Assembly (NCBI GenBank): GCA_940671915.1
Contig: CALNVZ010003435.1
Coordinates: forward strand, 8,743,475 to 8,807,474
Origin: Paracentrotus lividus
Taxonomy: Eukaryota; Echinodermata; Echinoidea; Camarodonta; Echinidae
Direction: 5' to 3'
Length of the DNA stretch: 64,000 nt
Below are positions 12,045 through 22,635 of the stretch, one piece after another. Position 1 is the stretch's first letter. The number at the start of each line of letters is the position of its first letter. A model generated the notes under the pieces. It did no database searches. It saw nothing but the letters and a program-made list of their open reading frames with translations, and was not told the origin of the DNA. The translations under genes were made by a program, and so were the position numbers.

Positions 12045-12199
12045 ATTTGTTGCATCATATTTCATCGTCCTCATCATCACCACCATCATCATCATCGCCA
12101 TCATCATCATCATCATCACCATTATCATCATCCTCCTCATCATCATCATCATCATTCACCTCACTGTCATCATTGACGATGAAATATGATGCAACAAAT
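12045..12199. repeat. 25-bp perfect inverted repeat enclosing an ATC array
   Basis: The left arm 12045-12069 (ATTTGTTGCATCATATTTCA onward) is the exact complement of 12175-12199. Between them lie 105 bp of the ATC higher-order repeat also present at 8.5-8.9 kb. The unit would fold into a hairpin with a repeat loop. The arms are not ATC repeats themselves. Confidence 0.9.
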
Positions 12200-12428
12200 C
12201 AAAACCATCACAACCCTCATGCAGGCCACACCAACAAGACCCATCCGACATGACAAAAAAACACTGGCAACAACAACAACAAAAATAAAACGTCACCGAC
12301 ACGATTATGACAACAGACGAAGCAAAAATATGTCAGTAAATTTGAGAGTCACATCCCGTTACGAAGTATTCTAGCGACGACATTGGTAATCACTCTTTAG
12401 ACACGCTCTAAAAAAAATAATAATGAAG

Positions 12429-12478
<50 letters not shown>
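12429..12478. repeat. Poly-A tract of 50 bp
   Basis: An uninterrupted A run. No retroposed gene is recognisable just upstream, and the preceding 200 bp are A-rich but unremarkable. Confidence 0.9.
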
Positions 12479-12480
<2 letters not shown>

Positions 12481-12684
12481 TTCAGCGATAAGTTGTTTTG
12501 GGAAATGCCATTAAAAAAAAAATCGTACTCTTTTGCATTTGGGCACTCCCACGTCATAGCCCTGCTTTAAAGCAACTTCTGAGTATTCATTTCCTAGACT
12601 AGTTTTGCTAAGATTCATTTTGCTGTAAGATCAGATAACCCAAATCAATGCCTGTCTCGAACCAAAAGCTATCATCCTTTATGC

Positions 12685-13311
12685 TATGGTCACAATCGGC
12701 CCTTCGTCTTTCGTGCACCTTTCTTGCGTCTGGTCTGACCCGCAAAAAATCCGTGCGTCGAACTTAAGGAGATGCACTTTTTTAAAACACTTAGGAGCAA
12801 GTTGTGTATGACCGTATGGACCTTTCCGAAACGTAACGAAAAAAGAGGACGCCAGCCACACACTGCGATTTGCTGCGATGAGTTCCGATTTTTTTAAATT
12901 TTTTTTTTTTTGGGGGGGGATGCAGTCTACATTAATTGTGCCATTTAAAACTTGTAAAATTATCTCATCTGAGGTCTGAAACATGTAAAGGAACAAAGGA
13001 ATCGAGATCGTATTTATCTGCAAGCCTTTCACTAGAAGTAAAGGTGAAATCTCTACATTGCTGTGACGTCACTGCGATATGGAAACAATATGATTTTATA
13101 CAAAAAAGGGGGTTTGCAATAGCCACCGATTTTCAATTTTAATATTCATAGGAATACTCAGAACTTTGGACAGTATGACTTTCCATGTTTGAAAGTTCAT
13201 TGCAAATAATGTAACATTTTACTTCCAAAGTCGTATCGCAGCAGATCGCACAGTGTGAGGCGGGCTGCAGGATACGCACTTGTAAAAATAAGCAGGACAG
13301 TTGTGACCATA
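12685..13311. mobile_element. MITE-like element with TATGGTCACAA ends
   Basis: The left end TATGGTCACAA and right end TTGTGACCATA are perfect 11-bp inverted repeats. The 627-bp element contains no recognisable coding sequence. Flanks CTTTATGC and CTTTATAG may be a decayed 8-bp target duplication. The end motif is shared with 3197-3854, 32535-32781 and 58315-58432. Confidence 0.65.
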
Positions 13312-14750
13312 TCTTTATAGACGGAGAGATAAGTAGTTGTCATTTCTTATTTCTTCCTCTCGTTCATCTTTGATCATTGCAATGGCGTGGTTGTAATGAC
13401 AAAATATTAGAGGCTGTCCGATCGATGTATTACCTCCCTGTGTCACCCTAGTCTAGGGTTAGATAGAATTTCAAGTTAGTCACTCGATATCATTCCAAAA
13501 GATTTAACAGAGATATTGGGGAGACTGGTAAAGATGAATGTGAGGTAGAAGAAAATATGAAAGAGCAGAGCCAAGAAAGGCCGACAGTCCACCACAAATA
13601 TTGCTTTCTTATATTACGTGTCGTGAAATATTTTTCTTAATGAAAGCATTACTTCAGTCAAGTTCGATTCCATGCTATGATCCTTCATCCCACTTTTAAA
13701 AATGTACTGTAGAGACAAAGAAAACTATGATAACGTTTCTCAGGAAAGTATTGATGCAAATACATAGGGCTTTGTGGTCTTAAAATCTATTCTGAAACGA
13801 ATAACACATTCATCATTATAATCTGGCATGATATCACTGATCTTTATTCTTTATCGTTTCCAATGTCTATATATTGAGAAGAATAAGAAGAAAATAATAG
13901 TGAGGAACAGTGATTTTGTTTCATCTTTATTACAGTATTGTGGTGATAATAGTAAACAAGACTGCTTATGAAATCATATAAACAACAGTCACAACTTTTG
14001 TCCTTCTATTAAATTTAAGTTTAACTTAATGTTTGCACCAACCGTTGTTTTATTTAATAAGTTTGAGTTAAATTCGAAAACATTTCGACATATTTTAGCC
14101 GTTGACTGCTCTTCTGAGATCAATGTGTTTATGGAGAGTGACAACCTTTTGACTCATGGTCAATGAATTCGATGAAGGTTATTCTGTCAAAACTCATCTC
14201 AGATGATTCACACCAATGTTAGGTGTGTTTCGTCCTCACAGGATTAATATCATACCTCGAAGTAGAAAAGTTAGACATGTTCTGCTCTTCAGCTTTCATT
14301 CGAAGACACATGATAAATATAATGTAATTTGTTGGACCGAGAATATAATTGAATTGCTAACTCACAGCGTAAATCTGAATATACACACACTCACATACGA
14401 CTCAAGACGCAATTTTTATATTACATCATCTTTCCTCTAATCATCTTTTTTCTCCATATTATAGGTTTTCAATTTTAATTAATTCAAATTCTGAGCATAA
14501 ATACACAAGAAACAAATATAATAGATGAATATATATAACAAATGAACATAATGACAGTGAATTAAAATACTCAGAAATGCAAATTAAATTTAGGACTGGG
14601 CGAAAGACGAAAAATGGTCTTGTCTCGGCAGAGCCAAATGCCATCACGGCAAGACATACATTGAAATAAATTAAAATTATATTATATAAGATGAAAAGTA
14701 TACAGTAGTCCCACCCCCCTCCCCTGCGTAATTAATTTCATCATTTAAAT
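13312..14750. other. AT-rich non-coding DNA
   Basis: No gene, repeat array or element recognised. Confidence 0.45.
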
Positions 14751-14877
14751 TATCATTATCCTCATCATCTCTACCATCACCATCAACATCATAATTTTAT
14801 CCGTCATTATCACCATCATCATCATCACCACCACCACCACCATCGTCATCATCATCATCATCATCATCATCATCCCG

Positions 14878-14909
<32 letters not shown>

Positions 14910-15063
14910 GTCATCATCTTCCTCGTCATCACCGTCATCATCATCATCATCATTATCATCATCATCATCATCGTCGACGTCATCATCTTCATCTTAATCA
15001 TTATCATCATCATCGTCGTCGTCGTCATCATCATCATCATCATCTTCATCATCATCACCATTA
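14751..15063. repeat. (ATC)n array with GTC interruptions
   Basis: About 310 bp of ATC/GTC triplets. The methionine-rich minus-strand frame (14870-15130) is an artefact. Confidence 0.95.
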
Positions 15064-17459
15064 TGTTTTGAATATCAAGCACTATAGATCCAAAAGTCCA
15101 AGTCCGTAATTTATTTATAGACCTCAACATACAAGGGATTAAAAAGGGACTTTGAATTGATACTTATCATGCTCATTGATCAGGACATTAGGGATAATAA
15201 CAACAAATCGATTTAGTTGTCCCCAATGATCATATATCCCTCTGTGATAATTATGTTCTCTTTAATTAAAAAGACGGCTTTACCTGTGTCTACATTGCTG
15301 AACATACATCGTGCATTTTAATCGATTATAACAAGCTATAGTAACAATAATATTGGTGTGACGCTTACAGCACACTATATCTGCCTTTCTTAGCCTAGCA
15401 GTAAGATAATTTTGTTTTGTACAATTAAATGAAATAAAGATTATATCTTACAAGTTGAATAAGGGTGAAATTCTATTCACTACGATTCTTCACGTGTTTT
15501 ATTATTATTAATTCCAAAATTAGGCAAGTTACATTGAAATATCAGACAAAAAGTCGAGGATAGGATGGACGAGACGTGCAAAAAAATACCTTACAATCCA
15601 AGTCACCTTCTCTCTATCTTAGGCCTATCTCTGTCTTTTGCTTCCACAAAGTTTTTTATTTCCATGGTCACTTGTACTTGCTCACTTCCATTCTCTCTCA
15701 TTCTTTTTAACTCTAGACACTCTTTTCTCTCTATTATATCTGTCTCCATCCTTCCCTTCAATTTCTTGTTCTCACACACACACACTCTCTCTCTACCTCA
15801 CATTTCTGACTTAATCTCTCCAATACATTATCAAATACCATCCAGGCACACCCTCCTCATATCTACATCTCATCTCATCTCTCTCTCTCTCTCTCTCTCT
15901 TTCTCCGCCTCTCTCTTTCTCGACCTCCCATAATATTCCAAGTGATGAATAACAGAAAATTAAACAACATTTTCTTGATTTCTCATTTTTCATATTTCGC
16001 CTTTTTTTTGTATTGTCGTAATATTTACATAATTCAGATTCAAACATAATTATAGAGAAAATTGTTTTCAAGACGGCCAAAATACCGGACCCTTGTATTA
16101 TGGTTATAAAACACATATGATAAATATAGGTTTTCCCGGTCAAGTTTAAACTATCTCCAATCAATTTGGCATTTCTTATAAGCACTTTCGTCCGAAATGT
16201 TATCGCGATTAAAAGTCTTAAATTTAATTCAATTGACCGATAGTTTCGCTCCATGAGGTAACGTTTTAATTAAATAAACATTGCAAAGAGTTTAGAATTG
16301 ACCGGGAAACCTATATTACGAATTGACACATCATTTCATTTACAGGAATTTGTTGTTTTGTGATATTTAGAGGAAACAAAATGATTGATCCATTTCATGT
16401 GTAGTGATTAGAATGGGAACACACCAAAAAAAGTTTTAATCTCGATTTACGTTTTGAATCTTTTCAACAATTAAATATATTGACATCGATCAATTTTGAA
16501 TAACTTTGATAGCAAGAATAGATGTAATAGTACAATGGTAATGTTTTTGACTCCATAATGTTAATTCAAATGTTGCATTCATGGGCCACCATTAATGTTG
16601 TTGTCATATTCCATCGATGAATTTCATTCCATTCTTAGAGTGGAATATAATAATGCTTGCAACAGAAGAACTATATATATTTTCTGGAAAATGTACCCTG
16701 TATGCACCTTTTACAAATGTTTTACCCCCAATTAGTACGATAATGAGTATTGAGTAAACATGATCGATTTAACAAGCAATACAATTTAAACAATTATCAT
16801 TATCATAAATATATGCGTACTTTAATGTCACAGGGTTAACATTTTTGTTGTGATAACAAATTCCTTCTATCAAAGATCGTGAAACAAATAAATAATAATA
16901 ATGATAATAACAATAATGTTATTAAACATTTTTCCAAAAGTTACATTTTATATCAACATTCTTGGCTAAATCCATCACAACATTTTTTTTTGTTTTTGAA
17001 AACAGTATTTAGTGTATCAATCAATTCTCCTGATTTTCAATCTAAGAATTTTATATTTCTATTTGTGCATCTTCATTTGCATTAATTGTCAACTTCTTAA
17101 AACAATAGAAATACTAAAATGGAAAGTAATAATTAAGGAATCTATTGTCAATAACTGAAAACTATTGGTGTTTACAAAATGTTTGGTTGAGAAAAATCAG
17201 TGGGTATATTGCTTGAAATATTCATTTGTTTATTTAAAAATGTATTTGTCGACATTGTGATAAGCTAATTATATATCTGTCATATCTTTTTCCAACAACT
17301 TATAATTTCTAAAGGAGAAAGTCTGAAATATTGTGATTATTGCATTTTAGTGAAAAACGTGCACTATTCTGAATAAATGAATTAACACGAAAATCCATTT
17401 GATTGAACAGCTTCAATATGACCTGAATATCCATCATAAAAGACAATTTAACCATTCAA
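15064..17459. other. AT-rich non-coding DNA with a (CT) tract
   Basis: It contains a CA/CT-rich pyrimidine tract at about 15774-15926. The 147-codon minus-strand frame at 15811-16254 owes part of its length to that tract and matches no family. A pair of short inverted segments near 16125-16140 and 16298-16315 (AATATAGGTTTTCCCGGTCA and its complement) flanks about 155 bp and may be a very small MITE. Confidence 0.45.
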
Positions 17460-17589
17460 GTGCCATGTAAAAAAAAAAAAAAAAACGATCAATTTTACGA
17501 TACGATTGTGACTCTCACTACATGGTTTACCATAGACTTACGATTGATATCAATCGTAAGATTTATCGTATCTTTTTGTTACATGGCAC
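17460..17589. mobile_element. 130-bp palindromic mini-element
   Basis: The ends GTGCCATGTAA and TTACATGGCAC are perfect inverted repeats. Inside is a perfect 24-bp palindrome at 17537-17560 with half-site CTTACGATTGAT. The 15-bp string AGACTTACGATTGAT also occurs in the arms of the element at 62027-62262. No coding potential. Confidence 0.7.
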
Positions 17590-17766
17590 ACGAGATATAG
17601 TTATAAAGAATGTGCATGACATTAATTTGTGCGAAAGACAGTTTTAAACATTCAATGCCATGGTGACAACCTAACCGAGCGCGTTTTTGCCAAGTGTGTC
17701 TCACAGCCTGCGTCGGCTGCCAACAACTGCGATTATTTGGATTTTGTTCCTGCGTGCCTGAAAAAC

Positions 17767-18124
17767 GTGCACTATATCTGGTGTCGGAGGCGAAAACGTC
17801 CGCCCAGGCGAATCCGTCCGTCATGCCTACGTTACGTGTAGATATAAATGGATACTTTAAGCTCAGGGAAAGAAAATGAGCCCAATAATCATACATCATC
17901 TTAACGTTGCTTTCAGACTTAGGGAATATAAATGATGAAAATCTGTCTCAATTAATCCTATAATGATCAGATAGGGAACCAGAAAGGGGTGGGGTTAGAG
18001 GATGCTTGGTTGGCATTGTTTATTTGTGTACGTGAAGTACGCATGGCGGGCAGATTCGCCTGGCCGGACGTTTTCGCCTCCGACACCGGCATATTCGACG
18101 TAGACCAGACGCTGAAAAGTGCAC
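17767..18124. repeat. Inverted repeat with GC-rich arms
   Basis: The arms 17767-17840 and 18028-18124 are inverted copies. Both contain GGTGTCGGAGGCGAAAACGT and CCAGGCGAAT. The right arm has about 20 extra bases. The spacer is about 190 bp. It lies in the 3' flank of the APCDD1 gene and is GC-rich against its AT-rich surroundings. Possibly the remnant of a MITE whose ends are not clear. Confidence 0.75.
18019..18024 (-). promoter_or_regulatory. Candidate polyadenylation signal for the APCDD1 homologue
   Basis: AATAAA on the minus strand, about 530 bp downstream of the APCDD1 stop codon. It is a canonical hexamer in a plausible place, but such hexamers are common in AT-rich DNA, and others lie further away (for example 17229-17234). 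It falls just outside an inverted-repeat arm. Only transcript ends could confirm it. Confidence 0.2.
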
Positions 18125-18556
18125 GACCGTGGTTGTGTCGATGTCATAATCATAACACTCGAACACTTCGTGTATTTCGTGGTATACAGATATAAATAAT
18201 GCAGCCATATTACTTCTGTTCTTACAATAATGATACAAAATAATAGCTTATTTCTAACATTAGTTCAATAACGTAAATACAAAAACAGTTATATGTACGT
18301 GCAAAAGACTTCATACTGTCTGAAGTCATACAATTTCAGAGGAAGATTCATATTTATAATTAATTATGTTTACATTATGTGCAAAAGATAATATAAAAAA
18401 TTTTAAATTCTATAATTGGAGATAAAATTGTACAATGGATAGATGCTATATACAAATAATAGTATCCCAGGAAGCCATTTAAAAAACAATCCCCGTCTAT
18501 AATCTAATATTTCCAAAGGAAAAAAATAAAAAAAATAAAATAAAAATCATATTTTG

Positions 18557-19318
18557 CTATGATGAGCGCCACCTAACGGCTGATGTTATTACTAGTGCTA
18601 AAACACTCAATACAATGATATTGCTCTTTGCTATCGTGACTAGTCTGCTGCTACCAGACTCTGTGTCACCAGAGTTCTCCGTGTATACTATTTCGTACGG
18701 ATCCTCCTCTGAGCAATGTATTAAAGGGCTTTGGAATGATGTAGCTCTGAGGGATTCTGTCTCAGGTGTTCGCCCATCGCTAGGGCGTTGACCCGTGTAA
18801 AGCAACAACCCCTCTTCCGGGTCCGACAATGTCTTTATCAGCTCGAACTCCGTGTGGGGTAAGTTGACCCCTATGACGTCACATCCTCCTGCTGACGTCA
18901 CGTCGAGTGTCCGTCCGACCCGCCACGCGCCGCGCTTCCCGCACCCGACATTCTTTGAGTTGAAGCGTTGCACTTCCTTGTCGCACTGCGGTGTCAGATA
19001 CATCGCCAGACTTGTGAATCTAAAATTAGTGGCGCCCTCTACAATGGCCGATGGCTCACCCGATGTTCGTGTTCCTTTGACAGAAACGGTGTACTTGGGG
19101 ATCTGACAAAGCGGGTCGCGGTAGTAATGATAGTGGCCCTCCCAGGTCTGATTGTCGAAGAAGATGAGGTGACGAGTTAGAAAGTAGATGGGTCGAACCT
19201 CGCAATGAACGCTCACCCAGCCCCCTGATAAGGCGATGTTTTCGTGTTGTATTCGAGGTAGAATTGGGGGTGCATGTTCTCGTGCGTTGTAGACGATCTG
19301 GCAAACGGCACAGTGTTT
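18557..19318 (-). CDS. APCDD1: APCDD1 homologue, last coding exon (second APCDD1 domain and C-terminal membrane helix)
   Basis: This exon gives 253 residues and a TAG stop. The acceptor is TCTCATTTCAG, and the exon enters in phase 0, matching the phase-0 end of the exon at 39295-39544. It starts KHCAVCQIVYNAREH, the Cys-x-x-Cys linker found in APCDD1, then PPILP and a second copy of the family core: GGWVSVHCEVRP, LTRHLIFFDN, WEGHYHYYRDPLCQ. Later landmarks are LPHTEFELIK and YTGQRPSDG, both typical of APCDD1. A hydrophobic stretch (about residues 232-248) followed by RWRSS is the expected single membrane anchor. DNQT is an N-glycosylation sequon. APCDD1 is a membrane glycoprotein that dampens Wnt signalling at the cell surface. 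That role is inferred from the family. The whole second domain is carried by this one exon, whereas domain 1 is split. APCDD1L is the alternative name within the same family. Confidence 0.93.
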   Translation of the reverse strand, partial: KHCAVCQIVYNAREHAPPILPRIQHENIALSGGWVSVHCEVRPIYFLTRHLIFFDNQTWEGHYHYYRDPLCQIPKYTVSVKGTRTSGEPSAIVEGATNFRFTSLAMYLTPQCDKEVQRFNSKNVGCGKRGAWRVGRTLDVTSAGGCDVIGVNLPHTEFELIKTLSDPEEGLLLYTGQRPSDGRTPETESLRATSFQSPLIHCSEEDPYEIVYTENSGDTESGSSRLVTIAKSNIIVLSVLALVITSAVRWRSS

Positions 19319-20407
19319 CTGAAATGAGAAACGTGAAGATATCTTTAATTAATGTACATTTTGCCACTGTTTGAAGAGAGAATCACTGCCTAATAGATCA
19401 TAGATGAGTTAATTTTTAGTTTACTTGATAACATTCACATGAGCTTTAAATCCCCTTTTAGGGCATACCAAAATAATATCAAAATGTTATTATTGAACAC
19501 GACGAGACTACCATCATGTATGAAGGATTAAGAGTTGGTTGTTAGATTGTTTTCACGATAAGCGAAAACAAAAGCAGTAGAAATATTCAAAATTTAGAAG
19601 CCTGCAGATTGAAGGATATACAATCGGTGAACATTCAATCGAACAATACAATCAGCTATTGCTACATCTGAGGGGTTTGAAGTCAAAATTTGGAAGAAGG
19701 GGCAACGACTTGATGGCCAGACCAGGGGTCACAGGTTAATTCTTCCAACGTCGCGCCAATTTTCTGGGTAGCGCCAACTCCGACAGAATCAAATCAAGAT
19801 CGGTCGCCTGATTTGTCGTGTATTGATGCACGCCAATGAGTTGATCTAGATTGTAAAATAACTGTCCTCCAACTTAAACCCTTTCGCCATTATAAGCTGC
19901 CAAGAAAATCACTCTCCGTTATGAATAACTTAACAACTGTGTATTTGCTCACAATTCATATCTTCAGTTCCGTTTGGATTTCAATGAAAATAACGAAGAT
20001 TCAAACACTGAGGCGTCAAAAGATATTAATTATTTCTTTGATGTTTATTACTTTCGGGGTAATATAGAGAAGAGATCATTTGATCAAATTATGATGTTTA
20101 GAATATTAAAGAGATTTGTCAGAGTGATCGACTTAAAGAACGTTGTATATTTTTCTTTGTTTGGTATGTTGAGAGCCAGAAAAAAAAATTGACTAAAATC
20201 TGTTTACACAGAGTTCTGGCTTTCGAAACGCCCGAGTTTAACCGACGAAATCGATTTCAAATCAATCAAAATATTGCACTCCCAAGAACAGCGAGTTATA
20301 GGTCGGTTAAGAGGGGCAGAGGTGTGACCTGGGCATGAAATATGAGCCAGAAACTACGTCACAATGAGTGGCACGGGTAACCACATTGTTTGACAGGTTC
20401 CCCTGTA

Positions 20408-21010
20408 CATCTAGATGAGATGTGAAGTGGTTTGGGGTTAGAAGAAGGTAGGTCACATGGGTTATTAGAATGAGGATGACATGGGTGATTTGAGGGGGTA
20501 GGGAGAGGGAGGGGTAATAGAGGAATAAAGAGGGGGAGGGTGGATAATTGAAGAAAGAGATAATCCTCTTTTTATCTAGATGAGATGTGAAGTGGTTTTT
20601 TGTACACTTACGCTTTTGGCGTTATAGAGGCAAACATATAAGTGGAAAAGTGGCTCTAAAGGAAAAAGTGGCAGAAGATGGCAGCTAAGTTTGGGATCAC
20701 TGTAAAGAAGAAACTACGACAAAGGGGCTCATGGTATTTTCAGCGCAGCTATAGGCAGCAATATAGGGACAATTCTGGCGTATGAAACAAAGTTTGTAAT
20801 TTTCCCTATTTTCCCTCATGCATGGGTTACTGGAATGAGGATGCGATGGAGGTGGGGGGGGATGCGGGTGAAGATTGGAGAAATATAACAGGGGAGGGCT
20901 TACGGGGAAAAGGGGGTCATGTTGACAGGGTCATCTAAGGAGATGTTGAAGTGGTTTACACTGGAGCAGAGCAAGATTGGACCTGTGGATTACTCGGATG
21001 AGGAGTATAC
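20408..21010. repeat. Degenerate minisatellite, long units
   Basis: ATCTAGATGAGATGTGAAGT recurs exactly at 20410 and 20575 and in degraded form at 20932. ATGGGTTATTAGAATGAGGATG-like segments recur near 20457, 20822 and 20981. G-rich spacers separate them. This fits three or four irregular units of 160-350 bp. Confidence 0.7.
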
Positions 21011-21138
21011 ATGGAGAATAGGAAAGGGAGAAAAAATCAAGGGAGATGGGGGGGGGTAAATAAAGGGACAGAAAAGGAGTGTGTATACTGGAATTGAAAG
21101 GAGGACAAAAGACGAAAAATAGAGATAAAGAAGAGGGG

Positions 21139-21160
21139 AAGAGAGAGAAGAGAGAGAGAC

Positions 21161-21222
<62 letters not shown>

Positions 21223-21225
21223 GAG
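21139..21225. repeat. (GA)n microsatellite
   Basis: GAGA repeats with small interruptions, followed to about 21520 by a purine-rich region with GATA-like units. Confidence 0.95.
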
Positions 21226-22473
21226 AAGCGAGAACATAGTGTGCGTGAGCTGGTGAGGGGAGGAGGAAATGTATTGGAAAGAGAATAAATTGGCGTTCGG
21301 AGAGGGGTTCTATGGAGATTAGAAAAGAATGAAAATGTAGATAATTAAGAACAGGGGGTGGACAGAAAGAGAGATAAGAACAACATCTGTCAGAAATAGA
21401 GGAGGGGACGAAAAGTGGCGTGTACTGACAGAGAGAAAATAAATGTAGATAGACAGATAGATAGATAATAAAATAGATAGAGAGAGGAAGGGAGAGAGAG
21501 AGAACGAGAGAGGCAGAGAAATATGAAACAGTAAAGATGATAAAAAAGTGAATATTCATATTTCATGAATTGGAAATGAGATGCCAAAGAGACAATGATA
21601 GCCGAAGGTGTCCTCCGTTTAAGGGTGCGCCCGAAATCAAAGAAGCGAAGCCGAAATTATAAAACGGGAAGTAGTGGGCCTTCGACGAAATTAAGTACTG
21701 ATTTCAAAATGTCCAATGAACTTCATAAAAAGAGATGATGTACAAAACATCGTCTCTCCTTGCACCTCAAGGAACATGGCAAGATTTTCTCTGTTAATCG
21801 TACGGACACACTTTGCCAACCTAGCCAGATCAGTTTACATAGCAAATTAAGCCTGACATACCACATTGGCTATGCGAACATCCCCAGTTACTTAAACATA
21901 TTGGACATCATGATTCCGTAGGGTGATTATAGGCGGGGCAGTAATCCAATTGCAATCTATGTTCTCCCGATGGGGCAAAAAGCTCCTCCTACTAATACAA
22001 TGGAGAGAGGATGCAGATAATGACCACTCCATACCCATCTCAATTCCAGACAGACTCAATGAGACCTTAATGAAACTCTAGACTACCCATACACTTTCCC
22101 GGTACCTTTCCAAATTCACAGCATTTTCGCTCTCTTCTCCTTTCCGCCATTCCCCTCTCTCAAATGGAGACATTGATGGAATCTAATGATGCCGCCTTTC
22201 CTCTTTTTGTGCTCAGAGACAATATATTTTGCGATTTCATTTGTTGGCCCATTTTAAAACATCTAATCTGATGAAGACATAACCGAAATCAACGACTATT
22301 GGATTCACCCTCGTAGGCTCACACGATGAGATCATGTAACGCTACAGAGCCCGAGACTTGATGGTTGCGAGTATGATCACCTTCATGTACCATGTGCTCT
22401 CCAGTGTCACATCTTCAAGAACACATTAAAGACATCTGTCAGGCTGTGGAATCAGGCGACGGTTCCAGACAAA

Positions 22474-22635
22474 ATGTCTTCTCCTGGCCTCTCCTTTCCA
22501 CCTCCACCCCATCCTTCTACTTCACACCCACCCAGCTCTCCATGGCGAGACTCCCCCCTTACCCCTCTCTCACCTTTTTTTCCCCAGACCCCCCCCCTCT
22601 CGCCCCCGCCCCCCCGCGCCGCCCCACCTCCCCCA
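22474..22635. repeat. Pyrimidine-rich (CCT/CCC) tract
   Basis: C-rich sequence with runs of up to nine C. It produces two overlapping Pro/Ser-rich frames that I regard as artefacts. Confidence 0.75.

Noticed and set aside
19740-19880. Short GC-richer minus-strand open stretch just upstream of the APCDD1 last exon
   Set aside because: The neighbouring exons join directly with conserved sequence and matching phase, leaving no room for an extra exon. An alternative exon is possible but unsupported.
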